53,415 nt of DNA from assembly GCF_021245725.1 (NCBI RefSeq), contig NZ_JAJGSX010000047.1:1-53415 (forward strand), given 5' to 3'. The notes below the pieces were generated by a model. That model worked only from the letters and a program-made list of their open reading frames with translations, had not been told where the DNA came from and did no database searches. A program made the translations under genes and the position numbers. This document shows, one piece after another, positions 25,128 to 34,454 of the stretch (position 1 is the stretch's first letter; every line of letters starts with the position of its first letter). This DNA is from Pseudonocardia sp. TRM90224 (GTDB taxonomy: Bacteria; Actinomycetota; Actinomycetes; Mycobacteriales; Pseudonocardiaceae).

Positions 25128-25984
25128 GACTGCTTGTCCTCGGACTCGGGGCCGGTGGCGCTCTCGGGCTCTTTGCGACCCCCCGTGAGCGCGTGCGCGT
25201 CCGGCGGCGGCTCGTCGAAGGCCTCGACCGGGGTGGCGTCGATGATCGCGGAGATGGACTCCGGCGCGATCGAGCCGTCGGGCAGGATCGCCGGCACGGC
25301 GACCGAGTTGCCCGTCGCGAAGACGCCGGGGCCGGGCAGCGGGGAGATGCGGTCGTGCTCGCCGCGCAGCCGCGCCTCGACGGTGGCCCGCTGGCCGCGC
25401 TTGGCGTGGCCCTTGGACTGCGCGTAGGCCAGCACCATCGCCCCGAGCGCCGCGGTGATCAGCAGCGCCGAGGTGAGCTCGAACGCGAACAGGTACTTGG
25501 TGAAGATCAGCGCGCCGAGCCCGGTGACGTTCCCGCCCGAGCCGGCCGAGCCGGCCGCGAGCCCGACCGGCTGCACGGCGGTCAGCGAGCTGCCGACGGC
25601 GCCTACCAGCAGTACCGCGAAGCCGAGCCCAAGCACCAGGCCGGCGAGCCGCTGGCCGCGCAGCACCTCGACGACGGAGTCGGAGCTGTCGCGCCCGACG
25701 AGCATCAGCACGAAGAGGAACAGCATCATCACGGCGCCGGTGTAGACGATGATCTGCACGAAGCCGAGGAACGGCGCCTGCTGCACGATGTAGAGCACCG
25801 CGAGCGCGAGCATCGTCGAGGCCAGCAGCAGCGCGGAGTGCACGGCGTTGCGGGCGAAGACCATGCCCAGCGCGCCGGCCAGGGCCAGCGGGCCGAGGAT
25901 CCAGAACGTGATGGCCTCACCGGTGCTGACGGCGCCGCCGGCAGCGTCGGCCGCTTGGGCCAGGAGGGTCATGTCGAGGCTCAC
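25124..25984 (-). CDS. nuoJ: NADH-quinone oxidoreductase subunit J
   Basis: 286 residues. About 175 residues hold five membrane helices (GAITFWILGPLALAGAL-type opening, VQIIVYTGAVMMLFLFVLML, a key helix near the Q-linked channel). The last 110 residues are a charged, Pro-rich tail (KGHAKRGQRATVEARL, PPDAHALTGGRKEPESATG) absent from E. coli NuoJ (184 residues) but typical of actinobacteria. GTG start overlapping the nuoI stop. Confidence 0.96.
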   Translation of the reverse strand: MSLDMTLLAQAADAAGGAVSTGEAITFWILGPLALAGALGMVFARNAVHSALLLASTMLALAVLYIVQQAPFLGFVQIIVYTGAVMMLFLFVLMLVGRDSSDSVVEVLRGQRLAGLVLGLGFAVLLVGAVGSSLTAVQPVGLAAGSAGSGGNVTGLGALIFTKYLFAFELTSALLITAALGAMVLAYAQSKGHAKRGQRATVEARLRGEHDRISPLPGPGVFATGNSVAVPAILPDGSIAPESISAIIDATPVEAFDEPPPDAHALTGGRKEPESATGPESEDKQS

Positions 25985-26523
25985 TTGACCTGCTCCCCCA
26001 CCGGATCGGTCTTCGGGTTCGCCCTGGCGAGCGTGGGGCCCTGGACGTAGTAGTCCTGCTCGCTCTCACCGAGCCGCATCGGGTGCGGCGGCTGCTCCAT
26101 GCCGGGCAGCAGCGGCGCGAGCAGCTGCTCCTTCGTGTAGATCAGGTCCTGCCGGTTGTCGTCGGCCATCTCGTAGAAGTTCGTCATCGTGAGCGACCGG
26201 GTGGGGCAGGCCTCGATGCACAAGCCGCAGCCGATGCACCGCAGGTAGTTGATCTGGTAGATCGCGCCGAAGCGCTCACCGGGCGAGAAGCGCGCTTCCT
26301 CGGTGTTGTCCCCGCCCTCGACGTAGATCGCGTCGGCGGGGCAGGCCCATGCGCACAGCTCGCAGCCGACGCACTTCTCCAGCCCGTCCGGGTGCCGGTT
26401 GAGCTGGTGGCGGCCGTGGTAGCGCGGGGCCGCGGGCGGGAAGTTCTCCGGGTACTCCTCGGTGACGACCTTCTTGAACATCGTCGAGAAGGTGACGCCG
26501 AAGCCCTTGAAGAACTCAAACAT
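25981..26523 (-). CDS. nuoI: NADH-quinone oxidoreductase subunit I
   Basis: 180 residues with two 4Fe-4S ferredoxin motifs, CVGCELCAWACPADAI and CIGCGLCIEACPTRSL, holding clusters N6a and N6b that pass electrons toward quinone. The N-terminal amphipathic helix (EFFKGFGVTFSTMFKK) sits at the membrane. ATG start overlaps the nuoH end by 8 bases. Confidence 0.98.
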   Translation of the reverse strand: MFEFFKGFGVTFSTMFKKVVTEEYPENFPPAAPRYHGRHQLNRHPDGLEKCVGCELCAWACPADAIYVEGGDNTEEARFSPGERFGAIYQINYLRCIGCGLCIEACPTRSLTMTNFYEMADDNRQDLIYTKEQLLAPLLPGMEQPPHPMRLGESEQDYYVQGPTLARANPKTDPVGEQVK

Positions 26524-27850
26524 CCTTCTTGTCCTTTCCGCCTGCGAGAGCCGGTTCCCGGTTCTCCGCTCCGGCAGCGAGCCTGCGCGCGCGCAGCTTG
26601 TGCCGCGGCGGCGTCGGGACCGTCAGGTCGAGCGGCGGCACCGGGTAGTCGGACGCGACCTCGATCACCGGCTCCTGCTGCACCTGCCGGTCGGGCACCA
26701 GGAACGCTATGACCAGCACGACCGCGAGCCCGATCCCGACCGCGACCAGCAGCGACGTCACGCCCTCGCCGCTGTTGCGGTAGGTGCGGATCGCGAAGAT
26801 CATCAGGATCCAGAGCAGGCTGCCGGGGACCAGCACCTTCCAGCCCAGCCGCATGAACTGGTCGTAGCGCAGGCGGGGCAGCGTGCCGCGCAGCCAGATG
26901 AAGACGAACAGGAAGATGAACATCTTCAGCACGAACGCGAGGAACTGGAACCAGCCCGAATCGAAGCCCGACCACAGCGCCGGCAGCCACGGGATCTGGC
27001 CGCCGCCGAGGAACAGCGTGGTGGCCATCGCCGAGACGGTCACCATGTTCACGTACTCGGCGAGGAAGAACAGCGCGAACTTCAGCGACGAGTACTCGGT
27101 GTGGAACCCACCGACCAGCTCCGACTCCGCCTCCGGGAGGTCGAACGGCGCGCGGTTGGTCTCACCGACCATCGAGATCACGAACACCACGAAGCTCGGC
27201 GCCAGCAGCAGCACGTACCAGCCGCTCGACTGGGCACCGACGATGTCGGCGGTCGACATCGAGCCGGCGTAGAGGATCACGCCGACGATCGAGAGGCCCA
27301 GCGCGATCTCGTAGGAGATCACCTGCGCCGCCGAGCGCAGCGCAGCGAGCAGCGGGTACGGCGAGCCGGACGCCCAGCCGCCGAGCACGATCCCGTAGAC
27401 GCCGAGCGAGGAGCAGGCGAGCACCACGAGCACGCCGACCGGGAGGTCGACGAGCTGCAGCACCGTCTCCTCACCGAAGATCGTGACGGTGCCGCCGAAG
27501 GGGATCACCGAGAACGCGACGAACGCCGGGATCGTCGAGATGACCGGGGCGATGAAGTACACCCGCTTGTCGGCCATCACCGGCATGATGTCTTCTTTGA
27601 ACGCCAGCTTGAGGCCGTCGGCGAGGCTCTGCAGCCAGCCGCCCGGCCCCACCCGGTTGGGCCCGGGCCGCTGCTGCATGCGGCCGACGACCTTGCGCTC
27701 CCAGTTGATCATGAACAGGGTCATGACCACGCCGATGGCGAAGAGCAGGACGACCTTGAGCACGATCAGCCACAGCGGGTCGTCCGCCAGCAGCTGCTGC
27801 GTCCGCGTCAGGCCCCCGTCCTGCGCCAGTACAGCGCCGAGACCGGTCAC
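26516..27850 (-). CDS. nuoH: NADH-quinone oxidoreductase subunit H
   Basis: 444 residues, eight or more membrane helices around the quinone chamber. Conserved parts include INWERKVVGRMQQRPGPNRV, GWLQSLADGLKLAFKEDIMP and SMVGETNRAPFDLPEAESEL with its essential acidic residues. A C-terminal tail of about 80 residues (PDRQVQQEPVIEVASDYP to GGKDKKDV) exceeds the E. coli protein (325 residues). GTG start overlapping the nuoG stop. Confidence 0.97.
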   Translation of the reverse strand: MTGLGAVLAQDGGLTRTQQLLADDPLWLIVLKVVLLFAIGVVMTLFMINWERKVVGRMQQRPGPNRVGPGGWLQSLADGLKLAFKEDIMPVMADKRVYFIAPVISTIPAFVAFSVIPFGGTVTIFGEETVLQLVDLPVGVLVVLACSSLGVYGIVLGGWASGSPYPLLAALRSAAQVISYEIALGLSIVGVILYAGSMSTADIVGAQSSGWYVLLLAPSFVVFVISMVGETNRAPFDLPEAESELVGGFHTEYSSLKFALFFLAEYVNMVTVSAMATTLFLGGGQIPWLPALWSGFDSGWFQFLAFVLKMFIFLFVFIWLRGTLPRLRYDQFMRLGWKVLVPGSLLWILMIFAIRTYRNSGEGVTSLLVAVGIGLAVVLVIAFLVPDRQVQQEPVIEVASDYPVPPLDLTVPTPPRHKLRARRLAAGAENREPALAGGKDKKDV

Positions 27851-30294
27851 GCCGTCACCCCCACGAGGTCGCCGTGCCCTGCGCCGAGCACGGTCCGTAC
27901 CTGCGACTCGCCGGACTTGCCCGGCAGCCACACCACACCGTCAGGAAGGTCGGCGAGCGCCACCGGCAGCGTGATCGAGCCGCGCTCGGTGCGGACGGTG
28001 GCGTCGGCACCTTCCGCGAGGCCCAGCCGCTCGGCGGTCGCCGCGTTGATCCGCACGACCGCCGGACGCGCGGTGCCGGCGAGCGCGGGCTCGTCGATCG
28101 CGAGCGACGCGTCGTCGATCAGCTGCCGCCAGGACGCCAGCACCGCCTGGCCGAAGCCGGGGCGCAGCGGCTCGGAGGGGGCCAGCGCCGGCGCGGCCGG
28201 AGCCGCCGCGTTGCCGCTGCCGAGCCTGGCCAGCTCACCGGCCGCGGCGGCCGGGGTCTGGGTGAACAGGTCGACGTCCATCTCGACGGCGAGCGTGTCG
28301 AGCACCCGGCAGTCGGGAAGCACGCCGCCGGCCTCCAGGGCGGCGCCGAACTCGCGGCGGCGGCCCTCCCAGTTGAGGTAGCTGCCGCTGCGGTGCGCGT
28401 CGGGCGCGACCGGGAGCACGACGTCGGCCAGCTCGGTGACGGCCGAGGTGTGCAGCTCGAGGCTGACGAGGAACCCGATCTCGCGCAGGCCGGCGAGCGC
28501 CGCAGCGGGGTCGGCGAGGTCGTTCGGGTCGAGCCCGCCGACCACCAGCGCCGCGATGTCGCCCATCGCGGCGGCGGCGAGGATCTCGTCGGTGTCGCGG
28601 CCGCGCGCGGTGGGCAGCGTGCCCTCCGCGAGGCCCCACGCCGACTCGACCTCGGCGCGGGCGGCGGCGTCGGTGACGAGCCGGCCGCCGGGCAGCAGGT
28701 TCGGCACGGCGCCGGCGTCGAGCGCGCCGCGGTCGCCGGCCCGGCGCGGGACCCAGCCGACGGCAGCGCCGGTGCGGGCGCCGAGCGCGGCGACCGCGGA
28801 GTACAGGCCGGGCACCTCGGCAGCCCGCTCGCCGACGAGGATCACGCCACCGCCGGTGAGCGCCTCGACGACGTGCGCCGGGAGGTCGGCGAGCACCGCC
28901 GCCTCCGCACCGGGCACCGCCGGGATCAGGTTGTCGCGGGCCGCGGGCTCGGCCGAACCCAGCTCGACGGCCGTGCGCAGCACCGCCGGGGTGGACCACT
29001 GGCCGAGGTGGAAGACCTTCTGCGCGGTCTTGAGCGCGGCCTTGCGCAGGCGGAGGAAGACGACCGGCGCCTCCTCCTCCGGCTCCAGCGCGACGCAGAG
29101 GACCGCGGGCGCGGCCTCCAGCCGGGAGTAGCTGAGGTGCTCGGGACCCGTGCCCACGACGTGCGAGGCGAGGAAGTCCAGCTCCTCGTCCGAGTGCGGG
29201 CGGGCCCGGAAGTCGACGTCGTTGGTGCCGGCCGCGACGCGCGCGAACTTCGCGTACGCGTAGGCGTCCTCGACGGTGAGCCGGCCACCGGTGAGCACGC
29301 CGATGCCGCCGGCGCGGGCCGCGAGCAACCCCTCGGCGGCGACCCGCAGCGCCTCGGTCCACGACGTCTCGGCGAGCTGCCCGTCGGCGCCGCGGACCAT
29401 CGGGCGGGTGATCCGGCCCTTCGAGGTCAGGTAGCGGAAGGCGAACCGGCTCTTGTCGTCGATCCACTCCTCGTTGACCTCGGGGTCGTTGCCCGAGAGG
29501 CGGCGCAGCACGACACCGCGGCGGGTGTCGATGCGCAGCGCGGCACCGCTGGCGGTGTGCTCGTCGACGCCCATCGTCGAGACCAGGTCGAACGGGCGGG
29601 AGCGGAACCGGTACTGCGCGCTGGTGAGCGCACCGACCGGGCAGATCTGGATGGTGTTGCCGGAGAAGTAGCTCTGGAACGGCTTGTCCTGGGCCACACC
29701 GATCTGCTGGTGCGCGCCGCGCTCCAGCAGGTCGATGAACGGGTCGCCGGCGATCTGCTCGGAGAAGCGCGTGCAGCGCTGGCAGAGCACGCAGCGCTCG
29801 CGGTCGAGCAGCACCTGCGTCGAGATCGGCAGCGGCTTCGGGAACGTCCGCTTGACGTCGACGAACCGCGAGTCGGTGCGCCCGTGCGCCATCGCCTGGT
29901 TCTGCAGGGGGCACTCGCCGCCCTTGTCGCAGATCGGGCAGTCGAGCGGGTGGTTGATGAGCAGCAGCTCCATCACACCCTGCTGCGCCTTGTCGGCGAC
30001 CGGCGACGTGTGCTGGGTCTTGACGACCATCCCGTCGGCGACCGTCATCGTGCAGCTGGCCTGCGGCTTCGGCATCGGCCGGCCGCCCATCTCGACCTCG
30101 ACCAGGCACTGGCGGCACGCGCCGGCCGGGTCGAGCAGCGGGTGGTCGCAGAAGCGCGGCACGATGATCCCGAGCCGCTCGCAGGTGCGGATCAGCAGCT
30201 CGCCCTTGGGCGCGTCGACCTCGCGGCCGTCGATCGTCAGGCGCACGTACCCGTCGGGTACGAGTGCCTTCTTCTCCTCGGGTGCGATGGTCAT
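27847..30294 (-). CDS. nuoG: NADH-quinone oxidoreductase subunit G
   Basis: 815 residues. The N-terminal 2Fe-2S domain (residues about 15-100, CDHPLLDPAGACRQCLVEV), the 4Fe-4S motifs (HPLDCPICDKGGECPLQNQA, CVLCQRCTRFSEQIAG), then a molybdopterin-oxidoreductase-like domain without cofactor use, carrying ICPVGALTS. It forms part of the peripheral electron-transfer arm. ATG start overlapping the nuoF stop. Two large reading frames antisense to it are GC-bias artefacts. Confidence 0.97.
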   Translation of the reverse strand: MTIAPEEKKALVPDGYVRLTIDGREVDAPKGELLIRTCERLGIIVPRFCDHPLLDPAGACRQCLVEVEMGGRPMPKPQASCTMTVADGMVVKTQHTSPVADKAQQGVMELLLINHPLDCPICDKGGECPLQNQAMAHGRTDSRFVDVKRTFPKPLPISTQVLLDRERCVLCQRCTRFSEQIAGDPFIDLLERGAHQQIGVAQDKPFQSYFSGNTIQICPVGALTSAQYRFRSRPFDLVSTMGVDEHTASGAALRIDTRRGVVLRRLSGNDPEVNEEWIDDKSRFAFRYLTSKGRITRPMVRGADGQLAETSWTEALRVAAEGLLAARAGGIGVLTGGRLTVEDAYAYAKFARVAAGTNDVDFRARPHSDEELDFLASHVVGTGPEHLSYSRLEAAPAVLCVALEPEEEAPVVFLRLRKAALKTAQKVFHLGQWSTPAVLRTAVELGSAEPAARDNLIPAVPGAEAAVLADLPAHVVEALTGGGVILVGERAAEVPGLYSAVAALGARTGAAVGWVPRRAGDRGALDAGAVPNLLPGGRLVTDAAARAEVESAWGLAEGTLPTARGRDTDEILAAAAMGDIAALVVGGLDPNDLADPAAALAGLREIGFLVSLELHTSAVTELADVVLPVAPDAHRSGSYLNWEGRRREFGAALEAGGVLPDCRVLDTLAVEMDVDLFTQTPAAAAGELARLGSGNAAAPAAPALAPSEPLRPGFGQAVLASWRQLIDDASLAIDEPALAGTARPAVVRINAATAERLGLAEGADATVRTERGSITLPVALADLPDGVVWLPGKSGESQVRTVLGAGHGDLVGVTA

Positions 30295-31622
30295 GCGGTC
30301 GCTCCGGTCAGCTCGGCCAGCTGCTCGGGACGCTGCACCGCGGGCTGTGCCGCGATGAGGTCCAGGAACTCCTGGCGGAAGTACTTGATCGCGCTCGTGA
30401 TCGGGCTCGTCGCGCCGTCGCCGAGCGCGCAGAAGGAGCGGCCGAGGATGTTGTCGCAGATGTCGAGCATCGTCTCGACGTCGGCCTCGGTGCCCTCGCC
30501 GGCCACCATCCGCTCCAGGATCTGGACGAGCCAGTACGTGCCCTCACGGCACGGCGTGCACTTGCCGCAGCTCTCGTGCTTGTAGAACTCCGTCCACTTC
30601 ATGACGGCCCACGGCACGGAGACGGTCTCGTTGAAGATCTGCACCGCGGTGGTGCCGAGCATGGAGCCCGCGGCCGCCGCGCCCTCGAAGTCGAGGGGGA
30701 CGTCGAGGTGCTCCGCGGTGAACAGCGGGGTCGACGAGCCGCCCGGCGTCCAGAACTTGAGCGGGACGCCGTCCTTCATGCCGCCGGCGAGCTCCAGCAG
30801 CTGGCGCAGGGTGATGCCCAGCGGCGCCTCGTACTGTCCGGGCTTCTCGACGTGCCCGGAGATCGAGTAGATCTTGGGGCCGGGGCTCTTCTCGGAGCCC
30901 ATCGCCCGGAACCAGGCGCTGCCGCCCATGACGATCGCGGGAACCGAGGCGATCGTCTCGACGTTGTTGACGACAGTGGGCGAGGCGTAGAGCCCCGAGG
31001 TGGCCGGGAACGGAGGCTTGAGGCGAGGTTGACCGCGACGACCTTCCAGCGAGTCGAGCAGAGCCGTCTCCTCGCCGCAGATGTAGGCGCCCGCGCCGGC
31101 GTGCACCACGATGTCGAGGTCGAACCCGGAACCGAGGATGTCCTTGCCGAGGTAGCCCTTGGCGTAGGCCTCCTCGACGGCCTTGCGCATGCGCCGGATG
31201 CAGTGCAGCGCCTCGCCGCGCACGTAGATCGCGCAGAAGTTCGCGCGGATCGCGAAGCTGGTGATGATGCAGCCTTCGACCAGCGAGTGCGGGTCGGCCA
31301 TCATCGTCGGGATGTCCTTGCAGGTGCCCGGCTCGCCCTCGTCGGCGTTGATCACGAGGTACTTCGGCTTCGCACCGGGGCCGGTGGCGCCCTGCGGGAT
31401 GAAGCCCCACTTCATGCCGGTCGGGAAGCCCGCGCCGCCGCGGCCGCGCAGGCCGGAGTCCTTGACCAGCTGGATGATCCGGTCGGGGTGCGTGGTCAGC
31501 GCGTGGCGCAGCGCCTGGTAGCCCTCGAGCTGCTCGTAGGTCTCGATCGCCCACGAGCGCGGCGACTGCCAGCGCCGGGTGAGCACCGGGGTCAACGGGT
31601 CCGGGGTCACGGGTGCGGTCAT
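30291..31622 (-). CDS. nuoF: NADH-quinone oxidoreductase subunit F
   Basis: 443 residues, the NADH- and FMN-binding subunit. SGLRGRGGAGFPTGMKW (NADH/FMN glycine-rich loop), NADEGEPGTCKD, GAGAYICGEETALLDSLEG and the N3 4Fe-4S motif ESCGKCTPCREG are all present. It oxidises NADH and passes electrons through FMN and N3 into the chain. ATG start overlaps the last base region of nuoE by one base. Confidence 0.98.
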   Translation of the reverse strand: MTAPVTPDPLTPVLTRRWQSPRSWAIETYEQLEGYQALRHALTTHPDRIIQLVKDSGLRGRGGAGFPTGMKWGFIPQGATGPGAKPKYLVINADEGEPGTCKDIPTMMADPHSLVEGCIITSFAIRANFCAIYVRGEALHCIRRMRKAVEEAYAKGYLGKDILGSGFDLDIVVHAGAGAYICGEETALLDSLEGRRGQPRLKPPFPATSGLYASPTVVNNVETIASVPAIVMGGSAWFRAMGSEKSPGPKIYSISGHVEKPGQYEAPLGITLRQLLELAGGMKDGVPLKFWTPGGSSTPLFTAEHLDVPLDFEGAAAAGSMLGTTAVQIFNETVSVPWAVMKWTEFYKHESCGKCTPCREGTYWLVQILERMVAGEGTEADVETMLDICDNILGRSFCALGDGATSPITSAIKYFRQEFLDLIAAQPAVQRPEQLAELTGATA

Positions 31623-32332
31623 CAGCTCTTCTCCGGCAGGTCCGGGAACGCGGGAGGCGAGTCGGGCATGGCCGGGGCCAGCCAGCCGCGCTCGGAGGCG
31701 AGCTGCGCGCCGCGCATCGTCTCCACCGCGGTCGACGGGCCCTCCACGCTGCGCTCGAGGTCGGGGAAGATCCCCGAGAGCTCCAGCTCGACGGTCTTGA
31801 AGTCGGTCAGCGGCGCGCCGCGGGTCGGCGCGGGCTTCTCGCCGCGCTGCAGCGCCTCGACGAGCTGCTCGGCGCTCTCGACCGTCTGGTTGTCGTAGTA
31901 CTCGTAGTTGACCTGCAGCACGGGGCCGAGGTCGCAGGCGGCGAGGCACTCCGCGTGCTCCAGCGTGATCGAGCCGGGGCTGCCGGGCTCGCCGGCCGTC
32001 TCCTCGTGCCCGACGCCGAGCTTCTCCTTCAGGCGGGCGTAGATGTCGTCGCCGCCCAGCACCGCGCACAGCGTGTTGGTGCAGACGCTGACGAGGTGCT
32101 CGCCGCACGGCCGCCGCTTGTACATCGTGTAGAAGGTGGCGACGGCCGAGACCTCGGCCGTGCTCAGCTCCAGCGCTTCAGCGCAGTACCGGATGCCGTC
32201 CTGGCTGACGTGCCCCTCGACCGACTGCACGAGGTGCAGCAGCGGGAGCAGCGCCGAGCGGCTCTGCGGGTACCTGGAGATGATCTCCTTGGTGCGCTGG
32301 CGCGTGACCTCGTCGAAGATCTCGTCGCTCAT
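31622..32332 (-). CDS. nuoE: NADH-quinone oxidoreductase subunit E
   Basis: 236 residues with a thioredoxin-like fold holding 2Fe-2S cluster N1a: CTNTLCAVLGG and CLAACDLGPVLQVN provide the four Cys. The N-terminal helical bundle is normal. A C-terminal extension of about 65 residues (KPAPTRGAPLTDFKTVELEL onward) lengthens it relative to E. coli NuoE (166). ATG start overlaps the nuoD stop. Confidence 0.97.
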   Translation of the reverse strand: MSDEIFDEVTRQRTKEIISRYPQSRSALLPLLHLVQSVEGHVSQDGIRYCAEALELSTAEVSAVATFYTMYKRRPCGEHLVSVCTNTLCAVLGGDDIYARLKEKLGVGHEETAGEPGSPGSITLEHAECLAACDLGPVLQVNYEYYDNQTVESAEQLVEALQRGEKPAPTRGAPLTDFKTVELELSGIFPDLERSVEGPSTAVETMRGAQLASERGWLAPAMPDSPPAFPDLPEKS

Positions 32333-33651
32333 CTGTCCACGCCCCCCATCACCGGGTCGATCGACGCGACCGCCGCGATGACGTCGGCGATCATGCCGCC
32401 CTCGCTCATCGCGGGCATGGTCTGCAGGTTCACGAAGCTGGGCTCCCTGACGTGGACGCGCACCGGGCGCGTGCCGCCGTCGGAGACCAGGTGGTAGCCC
32501 AGCTCGCCGCGCGGCGACTCGACGGCGGTGTACACCTGGCCCGGCGGGACCGCGAAGCCCTCCGTGACCAGCTTGAAGTGGTGGATCAGCGACTCCATCG
32601 ACTGACCCATGATCTTCTTGACGTGCTCGAGGGTGTTGCCCATGCCGTCGGAGCCGACCGAGAGCTGCGCGGGCCAGGCGATCTTGCGGTCCTCGACCAT
32701 GACCGGACCGGGCTCGGCCTTCATCTTGTCCGCGGCCTGCTCGATGATCTTGAGCGACTCGTGGATCTCGGCGACGCGCAGCCGGTAGCGGGCGTAGCAG
32801 TCGGCCTCGGTGGCGACCGGGACGTCGAACTCGTACTCCTCGTAGCCGCAGTACGGCTCGACCTTGCGCAGGTCCCACGGCAGGCCCGCGGCACGCAGGA
32901 TCGGGCCGGTCGCGCCCAGCGCGAGGCAGCCGTCGACGGGCAGGTAGCCGACGTTCTCCAGGCGCTGGCGCCAGATCGGCTGGCCGGTGAGCAGCTTGTC
33001 GTAGTCGGGCAGCCGCTTGCGCATGAGCGCGACGAACTCGACGACCTTCTCGTACCAGCCGTCGGGGAGGTCCTGCGCGAGCCCGCCGGGCCGGACGTAC
33101 GCGTGGTTCATGCGCAGGCCGGTCAGGAACTCCAGGAGGTGCAGCGCCTCCTCGCGCTCGCGGAAGCCGGCCGTCATGCCGGTGAGCGCGCCCAGCTCCA
33201 TGCCGCCGGTGGCCAGGCACACCAGGTGCGAGCCGATCCGGTTGATCTCCATGAGCAGGACGCGGCCGATCGTGGCCCGGCGCGGGGCCTCGACGCCCAG
33301 CAGCTTCTCGACCGCGAGGCAGTAGGCGACCTCGTTGAAGATCGGCGCGAGGTAGTCCATGCGCGTCACGAAGGTGACGCCCTGGGTCCAGGTGCGGTAC
33401 TCGCAGTTCTTCTCGATGCCCGTGTGCAGGTAGCCGATCACCGAGCGGGCCTGCTGGACCGTCTCGCCCTCCAGCTCCAGCACGAGCCGGAGCACGCCGT
33501 GGGTCGACGGGTGCTGCGGGCCCATGTTGACGACGATCCGGTCGTCGTGCTCGGAGTCGATGAGCGTGTCCCAGTCGCCGCCGGTGACCGTGTAGACGGT
33601 CCCCTCCGTGGTGATCCGCTCGTCGGCGTAGGCGTCGTTCGTGCTGGTCAT
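32329..33651 (-). CDS. nuoD: NADH-quinone oxidoreductase subunit D
   Basis: 440 residues, the 49-kDa-type quinone-chamber subunit. NMGPQHPSTHGVLRLVLELE contains the conserved His at the quinone site; GMTAGFREREEALHLLEFLTG and RMDYLAPIFNEVAYCLAVEK are also family hallmarks. C-terminal DVIAAVASIDPVMGGVDR matches the conserved end with its Asp. ATG start overlapping the nuoC stop. In actinobacteria C and D are separate, as here. Confidence 0.98.
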   Translation of the reverse strand: MTSTNDAYADERITTEGTVYTVTGGDWDTLIDSEHDDRIVVNMGPQHPSTHGVLRLVLELEGETVQQARSVIGYLHTGIEKNCEYRTWTQGVTFVTRMDYLAPIFNEVAYCLAVEKLLGVEAPRRATIGRVLLMEINRIGSHLVCLATGGMELGALTGMTAGFREREEALHLLEFLTGLRMNHAYVRPGGLAQDLPDGWYEKVVEFVALMRKRLPDYDKLLTGQPIWRQRLENVGYLPVDGCLALGATGPILRAAGLPWDLRKVEPYCGYEEYEFDVPVATEADCYARYRLRVAEIHESLKIIEQAADKMKAEPGPVMVEDRKIAWPAQLSVGSDGMGNTLEHVKKIMGQSMESLIHHFKLVTEGFAVPPGQVYTAVESPRGELGYHLVSDGGTRPVRVHVREPSFVNLQTMPAMSEGGMIADVIAAVASIDPVMGGVDR

Positions 33652-34454
33652 GAGTACGACCGCCTCTGATCAGGCGGAGGGATCTCCGCGCCCTTGTACT
33701 CCACCGGGATCCCGCCGAGCGGGTAGTCCTTGCGCTGCGGGTGCCCGTCCCAGTCGTCCGGCATGAGGATCCGGGTGAGCGCCGGGTGGCCCTCGAAGAC
33801 CACGCCGAACATGTCCCACGTCTCGCGCTCGTGCCAGTCGGCCGTCGGGTAGACCTCGACGACGCTGGGCAGCTTGGCGTCGTCGACGTCGAGCGCGACC
33901 TCCAGGCGCACGCGGCGCCGGTAGGTCATCGACAGCAGGTGGTAGACGACGTGCAGGCGCTGCTCGACGTCGACGCCGTAGTCGACGCCCGACACCGAGG
34001 AGCACAGCTCGAAGCGCAGGTCGCCGGCGTCGCGGAAGGTGCGGCAGACGTCGAGGATGCGCTCGCGCTCGATGTAGAAGGTGATCTCGTCGCGGTCGAT
34101 GGTGATCTGCTGCACCGCGCCGCGCGGCACGCCGCTCTCGGCGAGCGCCTCCGCGACGTCGTCGGCGAAGTCGTCGAACCAGCCGCCGAAGGGCCGCTCC
34201 GCCGGGGCGGGCACGTGGCCGGGCAGGCGCAGGCCGCCGAAACCGGACGTGTCGCCGGAGCCGGAGACACCGAACATGCCGGAGCGGGTGCGGCTCGGCG
34301 CGAGGCGGGTGCCGCCCTCGGTCTCGGGCGCTTGCTCGAGCTCGCCGCTCTCCGGGGTCTCGCCGCCGGCGGCGTCCTGCGCTGCGGTGTCGGCGCCGCT
34401 CTTCTCGGCGGACGACTGCGGCGCGCCCGTCGCGTCCTTCGGTTCGTCAGGCAC
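33648..34454 (-). CDS. nuoC: NADH-quinone oxidoreductase subunit C
   Basis: 268 residues. The conserved 30-kDa domain covers about 95-265 (ITIDRDEITFYIERERILDV, CSSVSGVDYG, WHERETWDMFGVVFEGHP, RKDYPLGGIPVEY). The first 55 residues are acidic and low-complexity (GADTAAQDAAGGETPESGE), followed by a Gly/Ser-rich linker; this extension is absent from E. coli. It bridges the hydrophilic arm to the quinone chamber. GTG start; overlaps nuoB by 8 bases. Confidence 0.96.
   Translation of the reverse strand: MPDEPKDATGAPQSSAEKSGADTAAQDAAGGETPESGELEQAPETEGGTRLAPSRTRSGMFGVSGSGDTSGFGGLRLPGHVPAPAERPFGGWFDDFADDVAEALAESGVPRGAVQQITIDRDEITFYIERERILDVCRTFRDAGDLRFELCSSVSGVDYGVDVEQRLHVVYHLLSMTYRRRVRLEVALDVDDAKLPSVVEVYPTADWHERETWDMFGVVFEGHPALTRILMPDDWDGHPQRKDYPLGGIPVEYKGAEIPPPDQRRSYS

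Noticed and set aside
27874..30585. Large reading frame antisense to nuoG (about 900 codons)
   Set aside because: Long antisense frames are expected at this GC content; the translation is Arg/Asp/Gly-rich without a recognisable fold, while nuoG is unambiguous.
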